Shown piece after piece: positions 55,392-64,000 of a stretch of 64,000 bases of DNA (within the stretch, counting starts at the first letter, position 1; each line of letters opens with the position of its first letter). The position numbers and the translations under genes are program-made. Under the pieces are notes generated by a model that had not been told where the DNA came from, did no database searches, and saw nothing but the letters and a program-made list of their open reading frames with translations. Source of the stretch: Roseiarcus sp963833955 (GTDB lineage: Bacteria; Pseudomonadota; Alphaproteobacteria; Rhizobiales; Beijerinckiaceae); the NCBI GenBank assembly GCA_963833955.1, contig CAWHZY010000015.1:248001-312000 (forward strand). Reading direction: 5' to 3'.

Positions 55392-56110
55392 GCTCCTATA
55401 ACTAAGTGCTCAAGCACACGCGCGTGCGCTTCTAGGCCGCATGGACCTTCGTCGTCGATCTCGCCCATTTTGAGCACGGCCCACCGATCAGCGGTGCGGA
55501 GGGCAAAATCTAGGTTTTGCTCGACAACGAGCATCGCGGTTCCGTCCTTCGATCGTTCGTCGCGCAGAACGCCGACGATGCGATCGACGACGGATGGTTG
55601 TAGGCCTTCCGAGATCTCATCAATGAGCAGCAAGCGTGGTCGAAGCATGAGAGCGCGAGCCAGAATCAACATTTTTTGTTCGCCGCCCGACAGCGTGCCC
55701 GCCTTCTGTCTGAGCCTCTCCTGGAGAAACGGGAAATAGTCGAAGGCGTGATCGAGGGCGGCGCCGAGCTCGCCGTCGCTGCGCACGGCGAGCCGCAGAT
55801 TGTCGCGGATTGTGAGGTCCTGGAAAAGAGTTTGCTCCTGCGGCACATAGCTCAAGCCCCAGGCGATCATCCGGGCGGGCGTCAGATTGGCCTGATCCAC
55901 CCCCCCAAGTCGAATGGCGCCGCTGCGAAGCGGGATGATCCCGAGGATGGTCTTGAGCAACGTCGACTTGCCCATGCCGTTCTTGCCGAGCACGGCGACG
56001 ATCTCACCAGGCTGAACCGACAGCGTCACGGACTTCACTATTGAAACCGCGCCATAGCCGCTGGAGATTTCGTGCAGGCTCAACACGGAGGCGGCGCGCC
56101 CCTCAGACAT
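55310..56110 (-). CDS. Branched-chain-type ABC transporter ATPase, LivF-like
   Basis: ATP-binding subunit: Walker A VLGKNGMGKSTLL, signature LSGGEQKMLILARAL, Walker B LLLIDEISEGL, 266 residues from the ATG at 56110 (MSEGRAASVLSLHEI). The start overlaps the end of the permease-ATPase gene by 8 bases. The last about 25 residues (FERLIALKPAQRLGRAFALR) are encoded inside the interspersed repeat and are not part of the family, so the original C-terminus seems to have been replaced. Belongs to the transporter with the binding protein at 58.8 kb. Confidence 0.9.
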   Translation of the reverse strand: MSEGRAASVLSLHEISSGYGAVSIVKSVTLSVQPGEIVAVLGKNGMGKSTLLKTILGIIPLRSGAIRLGGVDQANLTPARMIAWGLSYVPQEQTLFQDLTIRDNLRLAVRSDGELGAALDHAFDYFPFLQERLRQKAGTLSGGEQKMLILARALMLRPRLLLIDEISEGLQPSVVDRIVGVLRDERSKDGTAMLVVEQNLDFALRTADRWAVLKMGEIDDEGPCGLEAHARVLEHLVIGALIPILFERLIALKPAQRLGRAFALRP

Positions 56111-57899
56111 GACCGCCGCCGGAATATATGGTTCGCACCGTCTCCGAATTGACGACGTCGTTAACAGCGCCATCGAGCACGAGCCGGCCCTGATGCAACA
56201 CCACAATGCGGGACGAGATTTCGCGCACAAAGTCGAGGTCATGTTCGACCAAGATGATCGCGTAGCCAGCCTCGGCCGTGAGATGGTGCAGGACCGTGCC
56301 GATGGTCGCGCGTTCCGCTTTGGTGAGGCCCGCGGTCGGCTCGTCAAGCAGGATGAGCCGCGGTTCGAGCGCGAGGACCATGGCGAGTTCAAGCGCCTGC
56401 TTCATGCCGTGCGACAAGAGGCCAGCAGGCGAGGCGGTCAGATCAATGAGGCTGGTGAGCCGGAGGATCTCAACGCTTGCGACCGGCAGCGAGAGGAGGG
56501 GCGCCGAGCCGATCACGCTCGGCGCCTGGGAGGTCGTCCGGGCGAGCCTCAGGCACTCAGCGACGGTGAGGCTCTCGAAGATGCTTGCGACCTGGAATTT
56601 GCGGCCGACGCCGAGCGCCACAACGCGGTCAGGCGTCAGACCCCTGATCGACTGTCCCGCAATCTCGACCACGCCCCTGAAAGGCTCGGAGCCGTCGCTG
56701 AGACAACGGATTAGGGTCGTCTTGCCCGCCCCGTTCGGACCAACGACGCTGACGAGCTCGCCGGAGCGGATCTCAAAATTGATGTTCTCAAGCACAGATA
56801 GACTGCCGAAAGACCGGGCAAGTCCGGAAACCTTCAGAAGCGTGGCTTGGATGTTATCCGCAGTATGTGCGGCGGCGACGGTGACACGGAGAACTCGCGT
56901 TTGGTTTGAGGCGCCGAAGATCGCAGCCGCGGCCCGGCGGGCAAGCCCGGCAACGCCATCGGGCAAAAAGATGATGATGATGACGAACGCCGCCCCGAGC
57001 ACCAGCTGCCACAGGAACGGCAAGTCGCCGGACAAGCTCGCGCTGAGATAGTCGATTGCGAGGGTCGCAAACACCGGCCCAAGCAACGACCCTCTGCCTC
57101 CGAGGGCCACCCAGATGACGAGTTGCGTGCCGAACAGAAAGCCCGTGTTCTCGGGCGCGACGACGCCGGAGGCGTGGGCAAAGAGAAAGCCGGCGAACCC
57201 GGCTACCCCTGCGAGCGCCACAGTCAGCAGGATCTGGATGCGCTTCGGGCTAATTCCGAGATAGGCGCAGCGGACATCGTTGTCGCGCACGGCGACGAGC
57301 AGCTTGCCGGCGTCGGAGCGGACGAAGACCCAAGCCGCGAGGGTCACTGCGACCATGACGAGGCCGCTCAAACGGAAGAAGCCCTCAAGGTCGAGCGGCA
57401 GAGTGTCGTAGCCGACAAGCCCGCTGCTCGATCCGGTCAGCAGGCCGCCGGAATAGACCAGTTGCGTGACCACGATCGGGAACACGAGCGAGATCACCGA
57501 GGCGTAGAGCGGCGTCGATCCATGATAAAAGGAGAGCCAGCCGACTACAAGCCCGAGCACCATCGGCAGGACGATTGCGAGCGCGAGCGCCGCCGCCATC
57601 CAGGCCGGGGTTGAGCCGAGGCTCGTCATCGTCATGGCGGTCGCGTAGGCGCCCGCGCCGAAGAACGCAGCCTGGCCGAACGTGAGAATGCCGGTGAAAC
57701 CCCATAGCAGGTCGACCGTCACGGCAAGCGTGGCGTAGATCATCGACCGAGTGAGAACGTTGGTTGCAAAGGCGCCGAGCACGAGCGGGGCGACCCAAAC
57801 GATCAGCGCGGCCCCGACGGCCGCCGCAGCCGCCGCCCGCCACTCGGGTGCAGTCGTCCACCCCGGGCGGTCGTTGAGGAGGGCCGCGTCCTCAGGCAC
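56103..57899 (-). CDS. Fused permease and ATPase (LivM-LivG) of an ABC transporter
   Basis: A 598-residue fusion. Residues about 1-325 are a LivM-type permease with about ten membrane helices (IYATLAVTVDLLWGFTGILT, GVVAPENTGFLFGTQLVIWV). Residues about 355-595 are a LivG-type ATPase: Walker A VGPNGAGKTTLIRCL, signature LSHGMKQALELAM, Walker B LILLDEPTAGL. The GTG at 57899 overlaps the stop of the LivH-like gene by eight bases; an ATG at 57980 would extend into that gene. LivM-LivG fusions occur in several alphaproteobacterial amide and amino-acid importers. Confidence 0.9.
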   Translation of the reverse strand: MPEDAALLNDRPGWTTAPEWRAAAAAAVGAALIVWVAPLVLGAFATNVLTRSMIYATLAVTVDLLWGFTGILTFGQAAFFGAGAYATAMTMTSLGSTPAWMAAALALAIVLPMVLGLVVGWLSFYHGSTPLYASVISLVFPIVVTQLVYSGGLLTGSSSGLVGYDTLPLDLEGFFRLSGLVMVAVTLAAWVFVRSDAGKLLVAVRDNDVRCAYLGISPKRIQILLTVALAGVAGFAGFLFAHASGVVAPENTGFLFGTQLVIWVALGGRGSLLGPVFATLAIDYLSASLSGDLPFLWQLVLGAAFVIIIIFLPDGVAGLARRAAAAIFGASNQTRVLRVTVAAAHTADNIQATLLKVSGLARSFGSLSVLENINFEIRSGELVSVVGPNGAGKTTLIRCLSDGSEPFRGVVEIAGQSIRGLTPDRVVALGVGRKFQVASIFESLTVAECLRLARTTSQAPSVIGSAPLLSLPVASVEILRLTSLIDLTASPAGLLSHGMKQALELAMVLALEPRLILLDEPTAGLTKAERATIGTVLHHLTAEAGYAIILVEHDLDFVREISSRIVVLHQGRLVLDGAVNDVVNSETVRTIYSGGGHV

Positions 57900-58725
57900 G
57901 CGAGAAACCCCGCGGATTGATCCTGAGCACAAGCGCAGCCAATACCGCGACGGAGATGCCGCCCAGCACGGGACTGACAAAGGTGCTGACCAGCACTTGC
58001 ACCCCGCCGAAGGCGAGACAGGCCGCCGCCAAAGCGAGATACGAGGTATCGGCGACCATCACCAACATGAACGCGCCGATTAGCCAGGCGACGCCCATGT
58101 TTGGATCGACGCTCGTCAGCGGGGTCAGCAACACGCCGGCGAGCGCGGCAAGACCGGCGCCAATCATGAAAGTCGCGAGCCGGACGCGGTCGGTATCGAT
58201 GCCGAGCGAGCGTGCGAGCGTCTCGTTCATAATCACCGCGCGGGCGGAGAGGCCAAGCCTCGTCCTCTCGATCGTGAGAGCAAACAGAGCGCCGATGGCG
58301 AGCGCGGCGAACAGCATGAACAGACGGTAGACCGAGTAGTCGACGGACAGCACCCTTACAGTGCCGGACATGAGGTTGGGGATGAGCTGAACATCGCGGC
58401 CAAACGCCAGCGTGATGAGCTGGCCTATAACAATCCCGAGTCCCCAGGTTGCAAGGATCGCATCAAGCGGACGACGGTAGAGAGGGCGAATGATGAGGAG
58501 TTCGGCGACGCCGCCCAGGAGAGCTCCCGCGACGAAGGCAATCGGCAGACCGACCCACGGATTAAGCCCCAGCCTTACGGCCACAACGGCGCAATAGGCC
58601 CCGATCGTCAGCCACGCGCCATGCGCGAAATTGATGATCTTGAGCACGCCGAATATCGCCAACAGGCCGACCGACACCACGAACAGAATCGCAGCCGTAG
58701 TCAGGATGTCGAGGAGGAGCAGCAT
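57892..58725 (-). CDS. Branched-chain-type ABC transporter permease, LivH-like
   Basis: Inner-membrane permease, 277 residues, eight predicted helices. Family landmarks: VSVGLLAIFGVLKIINFAHG near residue 25 (the LivH signature) and RAVIMNETLARSLGIDTDRV, the cytoplasmic loop that contacts the ATPase. It lies 46 bases downstream of the binding-protein gene and overlaps the next gene, consistent with one operon. Confidence 0.92.
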   Translation of the reverse strand: MLLLLDILTTAAILFVVSVGLLAIFGVLKIINFAHGAWLTIGAYCAVVAVRLGLNPWVGLPIAFVAGALLGGVAELLIIRPLYRRPLDAILATWGLGIVIGQLITLAFGRDVQLIPNLMSGTVRVLSVDYSVYRLFMLFAALAIGALFALTIERTRLGLSARAVIMNETLARSLGIDTDRVRLATFMIGAGLAALAGVLLTPLTSVDPNMGVAWLIGAFMLVMVADTSYLALAAACLAFGGVQVLVSTFVSPVLGGISVAVLAALVLRINPRGFSRA

Positions 58726-58771
58726 GTCAGCGGGTGAAGCGGAAGCGACCTGAGCCGCTCCCGTTTCGAGG

Positions 58772-59839
58772 CTACTTCAGGTTCGGGCACTGATCGCCGG
58801 GATCGACATCCTTGAAGGTCGCGGCGACCTTGACCGTGCCGTCGCTCTGCACCTGGCCGAGGTACATGGTGAGCGGCGCGTGGTGCTGCTTGTCCATCAT
58901 GATCTCGCCGCGCGGCCCGGTGAAGGAGACGGTTGGCAGAGCTTCGATCACCTTGGCCGGATCGGTCGAACCAGCCTTCTCTACCGCGAGCTTGTAGAGG
59001 TAGACCGCCTCGTATTCGGGCACCGAGAGGTCGTTCGGCGTCTTGAGGTCGGAGCCAAACTTCTTGCTCGCGGCGTCCAGGAATTTCTTGTTCTCAGCCG
59101 AGTCGATGCCGGTCACGTAGGACGCCGACAGATAGATGCCGGTCGCGTCGGCGCCCATGCTTTTGGCCGTGCCCTCGTCGACCGCGAGATTGGCGTAAGG
59201 AAGGTTGATGCCCGCCGCGCGCATCTGCTTGGTCAGCGTGACGTTCGGCGCGCCGCCGGCGGTCGAGGTGATGATCGCGTCAGGCTTGGCGTCCTTGAGT
59301 TTGGACAGGATCGGCGTCCAGTCGGCGCCGTCCATTGGCAGGTATTCCTCGCCGACGACCTTTCCGCCAGTCTTCTCGATATACTTGCGCGTGAACCCAA
59401 GCATGCCACGGCCAAAGGCGTAGTCGCTGCCAATGAGGAAGTAGGTCTTGGCGCCCTTGTCCCTGGCGAAATTGTCGACGATCGGCGGCACCTGTTGCTC
59501 GGGCACCCAGGCGTCGACATACATGTATTTGTTGCAGGAATGCCCTTCGTAGAAGGACGTGTAGATATAGGGGACGCGCCCCTTGCCGACAGCAGGGAGC
59601 CCGGCGTTGCGCGCCGCGCTCGTCTCCATCGAGATCAGCGCGTCGACCTTCTTCTGGTAGATCAGAGAATCGAACGCCTTCTGCGCGCCGGCCGCGCCCG
59701 ATGCGTCGTCGGCCACTTCGAGCTGAAGCTTGCGGCCGAGCACGCCGCCGGCGGCGTTGATCTCGTCAACGGCGAGTTGCGCCTCCTGGACGACTGAAGG
59801 CGCGACAACGCTGTTCGCGCCGGACAGTCCGACCGGCAC
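58772..59839 (-). CDS. ABC transporter substrate-binding protein (LivK/amide type), signal peptide in another frame
   Basis: Periplasmic binding protein (peripla_BP_6 type): PVGLSGANSVVAPSVVQEAQ to the C-terminal DPGDQCPNLK, about 355 residues. The signal peptide starts at 59930 (MTPKLFAATAVSLLFATVAQ) but is in a different frame; an extra base at the GAATTC at 59859-59864 would explain this, and removal joins AQAAES to GPIVIGVPVGLSG. As given, only the GTG at 59839 opens the mature frame and the product would not be exported. It is downstream of an amidase gene, so an amide or amino-acid-like ligand is likely. Confidence 0.85.
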   Translation of the reverse strand: MPVGLSGANSVVAPSVVQEAQLAVDEINAAGGVLGRKLQLEVADDASGAAGAQKAFDSLIYQKKVDALISMETSAARNAGLPAVGKGRVPYIYTSFYEGHSCNKYMYVDAWVPEQQVPPIVDNFARDKGAKTYFLIGSDYAFGRGMLGFTRKYIEKTGGKVVGEEYLPMDGADWTPILSKLKDAKPDAIITSTAGGAPNVTLTKQMRAAGINLPYANLAVDEGTAKSMGADATGIYLSASYVTGIDSAENKKFLDAASKKFGSDLKTPNDLSVPEYEAVYLYKLAVEKAGSTDPAKVIEALPTVSFTGPRGEIMMDKQHHAPLTMYLGQVQSDGTVKVAATFKDVDPGDQCPNLK

Positions 59840-59954
59840 GCCGATGACGATCGGCCCTGAATTCGGCGGCCTGCGCGACCGTGGCGAAGAGCAAGCTTAC
59901 GGCGGTGGCGGCAAAGAGTTTCGGTGTCATGGCGGGCGTCTCCCTGGGGTCAGG

Positions 59955-61508
59955 TCATGAGCGGCTGAGCATGGGCGCTTTTCGATGGCGGGTGGCGTGT
60001 TCGTAAGCAAATGTGATGCCGAGCAGTTCGGCTTCGCTCCACTGTGGGCCGATCGCGATCAGATTGAAAGGCGCGCCCGAGGCGTAGGAGCCTGCCGGCA
60101 CAGTGACGCCGGGCAAGCCCGCGATGTTGATCTCGCTGACCGTCGTCTCGTGGATGATGTCCTTGGCCTCACGCGCGGCAAGCTGCTCGCGCATCTGCGG
60201 AAAGATCGCCGCATCCAGTCGGTTGCGGGCGAACACATCGTTGAAGATCGCAAGGTGCTTTTCTCTGAGCGCGATGAAGGCCGACATGTCGGGCGGCTTC
60301 GTCGGGTCCGCGAGGCAGGCGTTGAACCCCGCATGACGCGGCATGTACGAGAGGACGCCCGCCGGCGCGAACGGATCCTCGGCCTTGGTCGCGGCCGCAA
60401 ATTCGGCGAAGGTCTTGATCGCCGCGTCGGGTCCAAGGCGCTCGAGGTATTTGCCAAGATCGTAAGGCAGCGACTCGAGGCCGCGCGCGTCGTATTCCTC
60501 GCCCGGCACGGTCGGCGTCCGCAGGTCCGCGAAGCCGGAGCCGGCGAAAGGATCCTCGACAAGAATTGCGCCTTGCGCTTCGATCTCGCCAAGCGCGCGG
60601 CGATAGAGCGCGGCCGCTTCCTCCGAGAGGGGCAGGTTGCGCCATCCTGGTCCGTACGTGCCGATGCGCTTGCCGCGCAGCGCGTCCGGCTTGAGATTGG
60701 CCGCGTAGCCGCCTGGAGGCTTGCGGCCAATCCCGGCGACCGTCTTGGGATCGGCCATGGTGAAGCCTGCGAGCGCGTCGAGGGCCAGCGCCGCGTCCCG
60801 CACACACCGACCAATTGGGCCGACCACGTCGCGCAGGCTTGAAAGCGGCAGCACGCCGACGTTCGGCACGAGTGCGAAGGTCGGCTTGATGCCGACCAGG
60901 CCCTGCGCGGAAGCCGGATTTTGGATCGACCCGCCTGTCTCTTCGGCAAGTCCCAACACGGCTAGGCTCGCCCCGACCGCGGTCGCCGTTCCAGCGCTCG
61001 ATCCTCCAGGCAGGAACTCGCGCGCTGCTGCGTTGTAGGTGGGGCCGGCCCAGCTGTCGTTGGCATGGCTGCCGGTCGCGCTCAGAACCGGAATATTGGT
61101 CTTCCCGAGGATCACTGCGCCGGCCGCCCGCATTCGAGCCACGACCGGCGCGTCTGTAGCCGGATAAAGGTCGACGCCGCCCGTCTTGCTGTGCAGAAGC
61201 CGCCAACCGCCGGTCGTCGGGAATCCGGCCATGTCCATGGCGTCCTTGACCACAACGGGCACGCCGTCGAGGGGCCCAAGGCTTTTGCCCGACGCGCGGC
61301 GGACGTCACTCGACCGCGCGTCGTCGAGCGCGCTGGGGTTCATGAAGACGATCGCGTTGTAAGGCGGGTTGTAGACAGCGATGCGATCGAGAAAGGCCTG
61401 CGTCAGGCTTTCGCTCGTAAACGCGCCCCCGACGAAACCCGCCTGAGCGCGCTCGACCGTCATTTCGACGACGTCGATCGCGCTCGCTGGCTCTGTCGCC
61501 TCGCTCAT
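59955..61508 (-). CDS. Amidase (amidase-signature family)
   Basis: Hydrolyses an amide to acid and ammonia. The Ser-Ser-Lys triad is present: Lys in VPVVVKDAMDMAG, cis-Ser in GGSSAGTATAVGA, and nucleophile Ser in EETGGSIQNPASAQGLVGI. 517 residues from the ATG at 61508, which overlaps the formamidase stop (ATGA). No signal peptide, so it acts in the cytoplasm on amides brought in by the neighbouring transporters. The substrate cannot be told from sequence. Confidence 0.92.
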   Translation of the reverse strand: MSEATEPASAIDVVEMTVERAQAGFVGGAFTSESLTQAFLDRIAVYNPPYNAIVFMNPSALDDARSSDVRRASGKSLGPLDGVPVVVKDAMDMAGFPTTGGWRLLHSKTGGVDLYPATDAPVVARMRAAGAVILGKTNIPVLSATGSHANDSWAGPTYNAAAREFLPGGSSAGTATAVGASLAVLGLAEETGGSIQNPASAQGLVGIKPTFALVPNVGVLPLSSLRDVVGPIGRCVRDAALALDALAGFTMADPKTVAGIGRKPPGGYAANLKPDALRGKRIGTYGPGWRNLPLSEEAAALYRRALGEIEAQGAILVEDPFAGSGFADLRTPTVPGEEYDARGLESLPYDLGKYLERLGPDAAIKTFAEFAAATKAEDPFAPAGVLSYMPRHAGFNACLADPTKPPDMSAFIALREKHLAIFNDVFARNRLDAAIFPQMREQLAAREAKDIIHETTVSEINIAGLPGVTVPAGSYASGAPFNLIAIGPQWSEAELLGITFAYEHATRHRKAPMLSRS

Positions 61509-62506
61509 GACCGATGCGCCGCCACGATCGACTTCGCGATCGAAGCCCCCAGCGTATATTTCGGATCGACCATGTTGCCGAGCCGCATCTTTCCGCACAT
61601 GGTGAGCAGCAGATAGGCGTCGGTCTCGTCAAAGCCGAATTCGGCCTCCATCCAGCGGATCAGCTCGCGATAGGCGATGCGCGACGCATCCTCCATCGGC
61701 CGCGCCGAGCCAATGGTCATATAGAATTCAGACGTTTCGAGACGCGGCCAAGCGATCGTCCATCCCTTGATGAGATCGACTTGCACGGTGGTGACGGTCG
61801 GATGTTCGAGCGCCACCCCGCACAATTCGCCGTCGCCCTGAATGGCGTGGCAGTCGCCGAGATAGAGCAGCGCGCCCGGCGCGTTGACCGGCAGGTAGAT
61901 CACGCTATCCGGCGCGATGTCCGGCAGGTCCATGTTGCCGCCATAATAGTCGGGAACGAGCGATGAGATCGCCTCGATCTGCGGCGCAGTTCCGATCGTG
62001 CCGATGAACGGCTGATAGGGCAACGTGATCTTGTCGCTCCATTTGACGCCGCCCTCGACCGTGACCTCGATCTTCTTCACATATTCGGCTAGCGGCTTGT
62101 TAAGCAGCGCGGTTGCGGTCGTGCCAACGAGGCCCCCGAATTCCGGAATCAGCGCGGTTGTGCCGACCGGCTGAGGCCCGCGCGGAACGATCGACTTGAT
62201 ATAGACCGCGAGGCAATCGCCTTTCTCCGCGCCGTTGACGAAGATCGGGCCGTTCTGCGGGTTGAGAAACGGAAAGTTGAGCTTCTCGCTCGGCTTGTCG
62301 GTCGCGAGCTTGATCGCGCCTTCGAACGCGTCATGCGTCTCGCACGACACGACCGCGCCGGGATCGACGGTGAGCACAGGCTTGGCGAACGGCCCATAGG
62401 TGTAGTGATATTTGCCTTGCACCGCTTCGGTGATGGCGTGCTTGGCGCCGGGCTTGCCTTTCGCCACAGCGTTGCGGGCCATGATGGATTGTTCGAACCA
62501 GGACAC
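61505..62506 (-). CDS. fmdA: Acetamidase/formamidase
   Basis: Releases ammonia and formate (or acetate) from formamide (or acetamide). Family features: ETHDAFEGAIKLATD, VYIKSIVPRGPQ, LGDCHAIQGDGELCGVALEH and the C-terminal YLLLTMCGKMRLGNMVDPKY. I prefer the GTG at 62506, 7 bases after AAGGAG, over the ATG at 62533, which would overlap the ATPase gene by 11 bases. In Methylophilus-type fmd clusters formamidase is likewise next to a urea/amide ABC transporter. Confidence 0.93.
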   Translation of the reverse strand: MSWFEQSIMARNAVAKGKPGAKHAITEAVQGKYHYTYGPFAKPVLTVDPGAVVSCETHDAFEGAIKLATDKPSEKLNFPFLNPQNGPIFVNGAEKGDCLAVYIKSIVPRGPQPVGTTALIPEFGGLVGTTATALLNKPLAEYVKKIEVTVEGGVKWSDKITLPYQPFIGTIGTAPQIEAISSLVPDYYGGNMDLPDIAPDSVIYLPVNAPGALLYLGDCHAIQGDGELCGVALEHPTVTTVQVDLIKGWTIAWPRLETSEFYMTIGSARPMEDASRIAYRELIRWMEAEFGFDETDAYLLLTMCGKMRLGNMVDPKYTLGASIAKSIVAAHRS

Positions 62507-62522
62507 TTCAAGCTCCTTCGTT

Positions 62523-63236
62523 TCAGACGGCAAGATAGCGGCGGACGATGGCGCTGTCGTCGAGCATGGCGGGCGTCAGCTCGGCGACGATCCGCCCCTT
62601 GTCCATGACATAACAGCGCTGCGCCATGGCGCGGATCATATCGATATTCTGTTCGACCAGGACGACGGTCAGGCCGGTCTTTCGGTTCAGGTCGACGACG
62701 ATGCGCGCAATGTCCTGCACGATCGACGGTTGAATGCCTTCGGAAGGCTCGTCGAGCAGAAGCAAAGTCGGCTGGCCGACGAGCACCCGCCCGATCGCGA
62801 GCTGCTGCTGCTGGCCGCCTGAGAGCGTGCCGGCAGCTTGCCGGCGGCGCTCCTTGAGAATCGGGAAATAGGCGTAGACCGGCTCGAAGTCAGCCGTGCG
62901 GGCGCCGCTGATGCTCAAGCCCACCCGAAGATTTTCTTCAACGCTCATGCGCGGGAACACGTCGCGCCCCTGCGGGACATAACCGATGCCCCGTCTCGCA
63001 CGCGCATGCGGCGTTTCAGCGCCGATGTCCGCGCCGTTGAACCGGATTGTTCCGTCGGTGGTCGGAAGAAGGCCGATCACCGCCTTCATCAGCGTCGATT
63101 TGCCAACCCCATTACGGCCGATGACGGCCGTCACTTCGCGGTCGCGCACCGAGAGATCGACGCCCTGGAGCACGGGCTTCCCGCCATAGCCGCTGCGCAA
63201 CCCTTCGACCGACAGAAGCGACGTAGGGTCAGGCAT
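62523..63236 (-). CDS. urtE: Urea/amide ABC transporter ATPase, UrtE-like
   Basis: ATP-binding subunit: Walker A VIGRNGVGKSTLMKAV, signature LSGGQQQQLAIGRVL, Walker B LLLLDEPSEGIQPS; the Q-Q-Q-Q-L run is typical for UrtE. About 237 residues from the ATG at 63236, which overlaps the end of the UrtD-like gene. Followed directly by formamidase, so amide uptake and hydrolysis are co-expressed. Confidence 0.92.
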   Translation of the reverse strand: MPDPTSLLSVEGLRSGYGGKPVLQGVDLSVRDREVTAVIGRNGVGKSTLMKAVIGLLPTTDGTIRFNGADIGAETPHARARRGIGYVPQGRDVFPRMSVEENLRVGLSISGARTADFEPVYAYFPILKERRRQAAGTLSGGQQQQLAIGRVLVGQPTLLLLDEPSEGIQPSIVQDIARIVVDLNRKTGLTVVLVEQNIDMIRAMAQRCYVMDKGRIVAELTPAMLDDSAIVRRYLAV

Positions 63237-63960
63237 GGTGCGGCGCTCCATGGCCATGTCCGAGATAGATCTCGGCCACGCGGTCGTCAGCCATGATGTC
63301 GTCGATCGAGCCTTGCGCGAAGATCCTGCCGAAGTGGAGCACGGTGACCCGGGTGGCGATCTGCCGCACGAAGTTCATGTCGTGCTCGACCGCGAGCACC
63401 GTCATGCCTTCTGTCTGCAACGCGCGAACCATCTCGCCGGTCGCGTGGGTCTCTTCCGGCGACATGCCGGCGGTGGGCTCGTCGAGCAGCAAGAGCTTTG
63501 GCCTGAGGCTAGTCGCCATGCCGATTTCGAGCCATTGCTTCTGCCCGTGACTCAAGTTGCCGGCCGGTTGGCTTGCGTCGGTCGTGAGATTGAGAAAATC
63601 GAGCTGCCGCTCGATCTCGCCGTGCAGACTCAAGCCTTCGAGATGATGCTGGAGCGCGATCTCGAGATTTTGCCTCACGCTGAGCGCCTTGAAGATGCCG
63701 GGCACCTGAAATTTGACGCTGATGCCGCGCCGGATTCTGTCATGCAACTCGAGATGCGTGATGTCGCCGCCGTCATAGACAATCTGCCCGCTCGTTGGCT
63801 GATATTCGCCGAGGATCAGGCGGAAGAGGGTGCTCTTGCCGGCGCCATTCGGTCCGATCAGGCAGTGAAGCTCGCCGGGCTCAAGCGCAAAGTCGACATC
63901 GGCCGTGACCTGGAGGCCGCCGAAGCGCTTGTTGAGCTTGCGGGTCTCGAGGAGCGCCAT
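63229..63960 (-). CDS. urtD: Urea/amide ABC transporter ATPase, UrtD-like
   Basis: ATP-binding subunit: Walker A LIGPNGAGKSTLFRLIL, signature LSHGQKQWLEIGMAT (the K-Q-W-L-E pattern marks UrtD), Walker B LLLLDEPTAGMSPEET, and the switch His in VLAVEHDMNFVRQI. The ATG at 63960 is preceded by an in-frame GTG one codon upstream. The start overlaps the stop of a partial upstream frame, so the cluster continues beyond the window, as expected for urtC. Confidence 0.93.
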   Translation of the reverse strand: MALLETRKLNKRFGGLQVTADVDFALEPGELHCLIGPNGAGKSTLFRLILGEYQPTSGQIVYDGGDITHLELHDRIRRGISVKFQVPGIFKALSVRQNLEIALQHHLEGLSLHGEIERQLDFLNLTTDASQPAGNLSHGQKQWLEIGMATSLRPKLLLLDEPTAGMSPEETHATGEMVRALQTEGMTVLAVEHDMNFVRQIATRVTVLHFGRIFAQGSIDDIMADDRVAEIYLGHGHGAPHHA

Positions 63961-64000
63961 CACGCCGTCTCCCGAGCGCGGCGCCGGAGCAGCCGCTGGG
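63960..64000 (-). CDS. Partial 3' end of the upstream transporter gene (urtC-type permease expected)
   Basis: From the window edge leftward, one frame reads QRLLRRRARETA and stops with a TGA overlapping the UrtD start codon. A charged, Arg-rich end suits the C-terminus of a membrane permease. Only 12 codons are visible, so the identity comes from gene order alone. Confidence 0.45.
   Translation of the reverse strand, partial: QRLLRRRARETA

Overview
The window is high-GC DNA from an alphaproteobacterium. It carries a ptsP-prfA block, a recA promoter with the alphaproteobacterial SOS box (GTTC-N7-GTTC), TadD- and DUF1330-type genes, and a propane/alkane-type soluble di-iron monooxygenase operon. 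A methylotroph or alkane user of the Beijerinckiaceae kind (Methylocella, Methylocapsa or Rhodoblastus relatives) would fit, but that assignment is inference from gene content only.

Layout. 0.2-4.2 kb: ptsP, prfA and nadD. 4.3-9.5 kb: small metabolic genes, several broken (flavin monooxygenase stub, cupin, D-2-hydroxyacid dehydrogenase, YCII/DGPF protein, TetR regulator). 9.9-13.3 kb: class I aldolase, a HAD phosphatase and recA. 13.4-23.6 kb: an accessory island starting right beside the recA SOS box. It has a MerR-like protein, an adenine-specific DNA methyltransferase, an unknown protein, a family B DNA polymerase with two C-terminal HTH segments, two small companions, an HTH-like protein and a solo Cas1 homologue cut off before its last two catalytic residues. 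No CRISPR array or other cas gene is visible, so the set looks like a decayed casposon-like element. 23.6-29.3 kb: a more AT-rich tract with a lipoprotein, a metzincin-like protease plus HEAT-like protein between two IS630-family remnants, and tRNA-Gly. 29.5-37.6 kb: an MdtABC-like efflux operon whose two pump genes contain many frameshifts.

37.7-50.1 kb is the metabolic centre. A sigma-54 activator of AcoR/MimR type faces an operon with a -24/-12 promoter and paired palindromic upstream sites. The operon encodes a zinc alcohol dehydrogenase, two small unknown proteins, the hydroxylase alpha subunit, reductase, hydroxylase beta subunit, coupling protein, an amidohydrolase, a DUF59 protein and a dedicated GroEL. 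Together these would oxidise a short alkane to an alcohol and then to a ketone or aldehyde. Hairpins separate the catalytic subunit genes.

50.2-64 kb: an IS110 remnant, a urea/amide-type binding protein, and a divergent gene fusing a MocR-like regulator to a MOSC-rubredoxin protein. The rest is a long leftward amide-use operon: UrtC/D/E-type transporter parts, formamidase, amidase, and a second complete branched-chain-type ABC transporter.

At least 17 reading-frame breaks were found. Six become a GANTC motif (the CcrM methylation site) when the extra base is removed, so some breaks may be sequencing artefacts rather than real gene decay.
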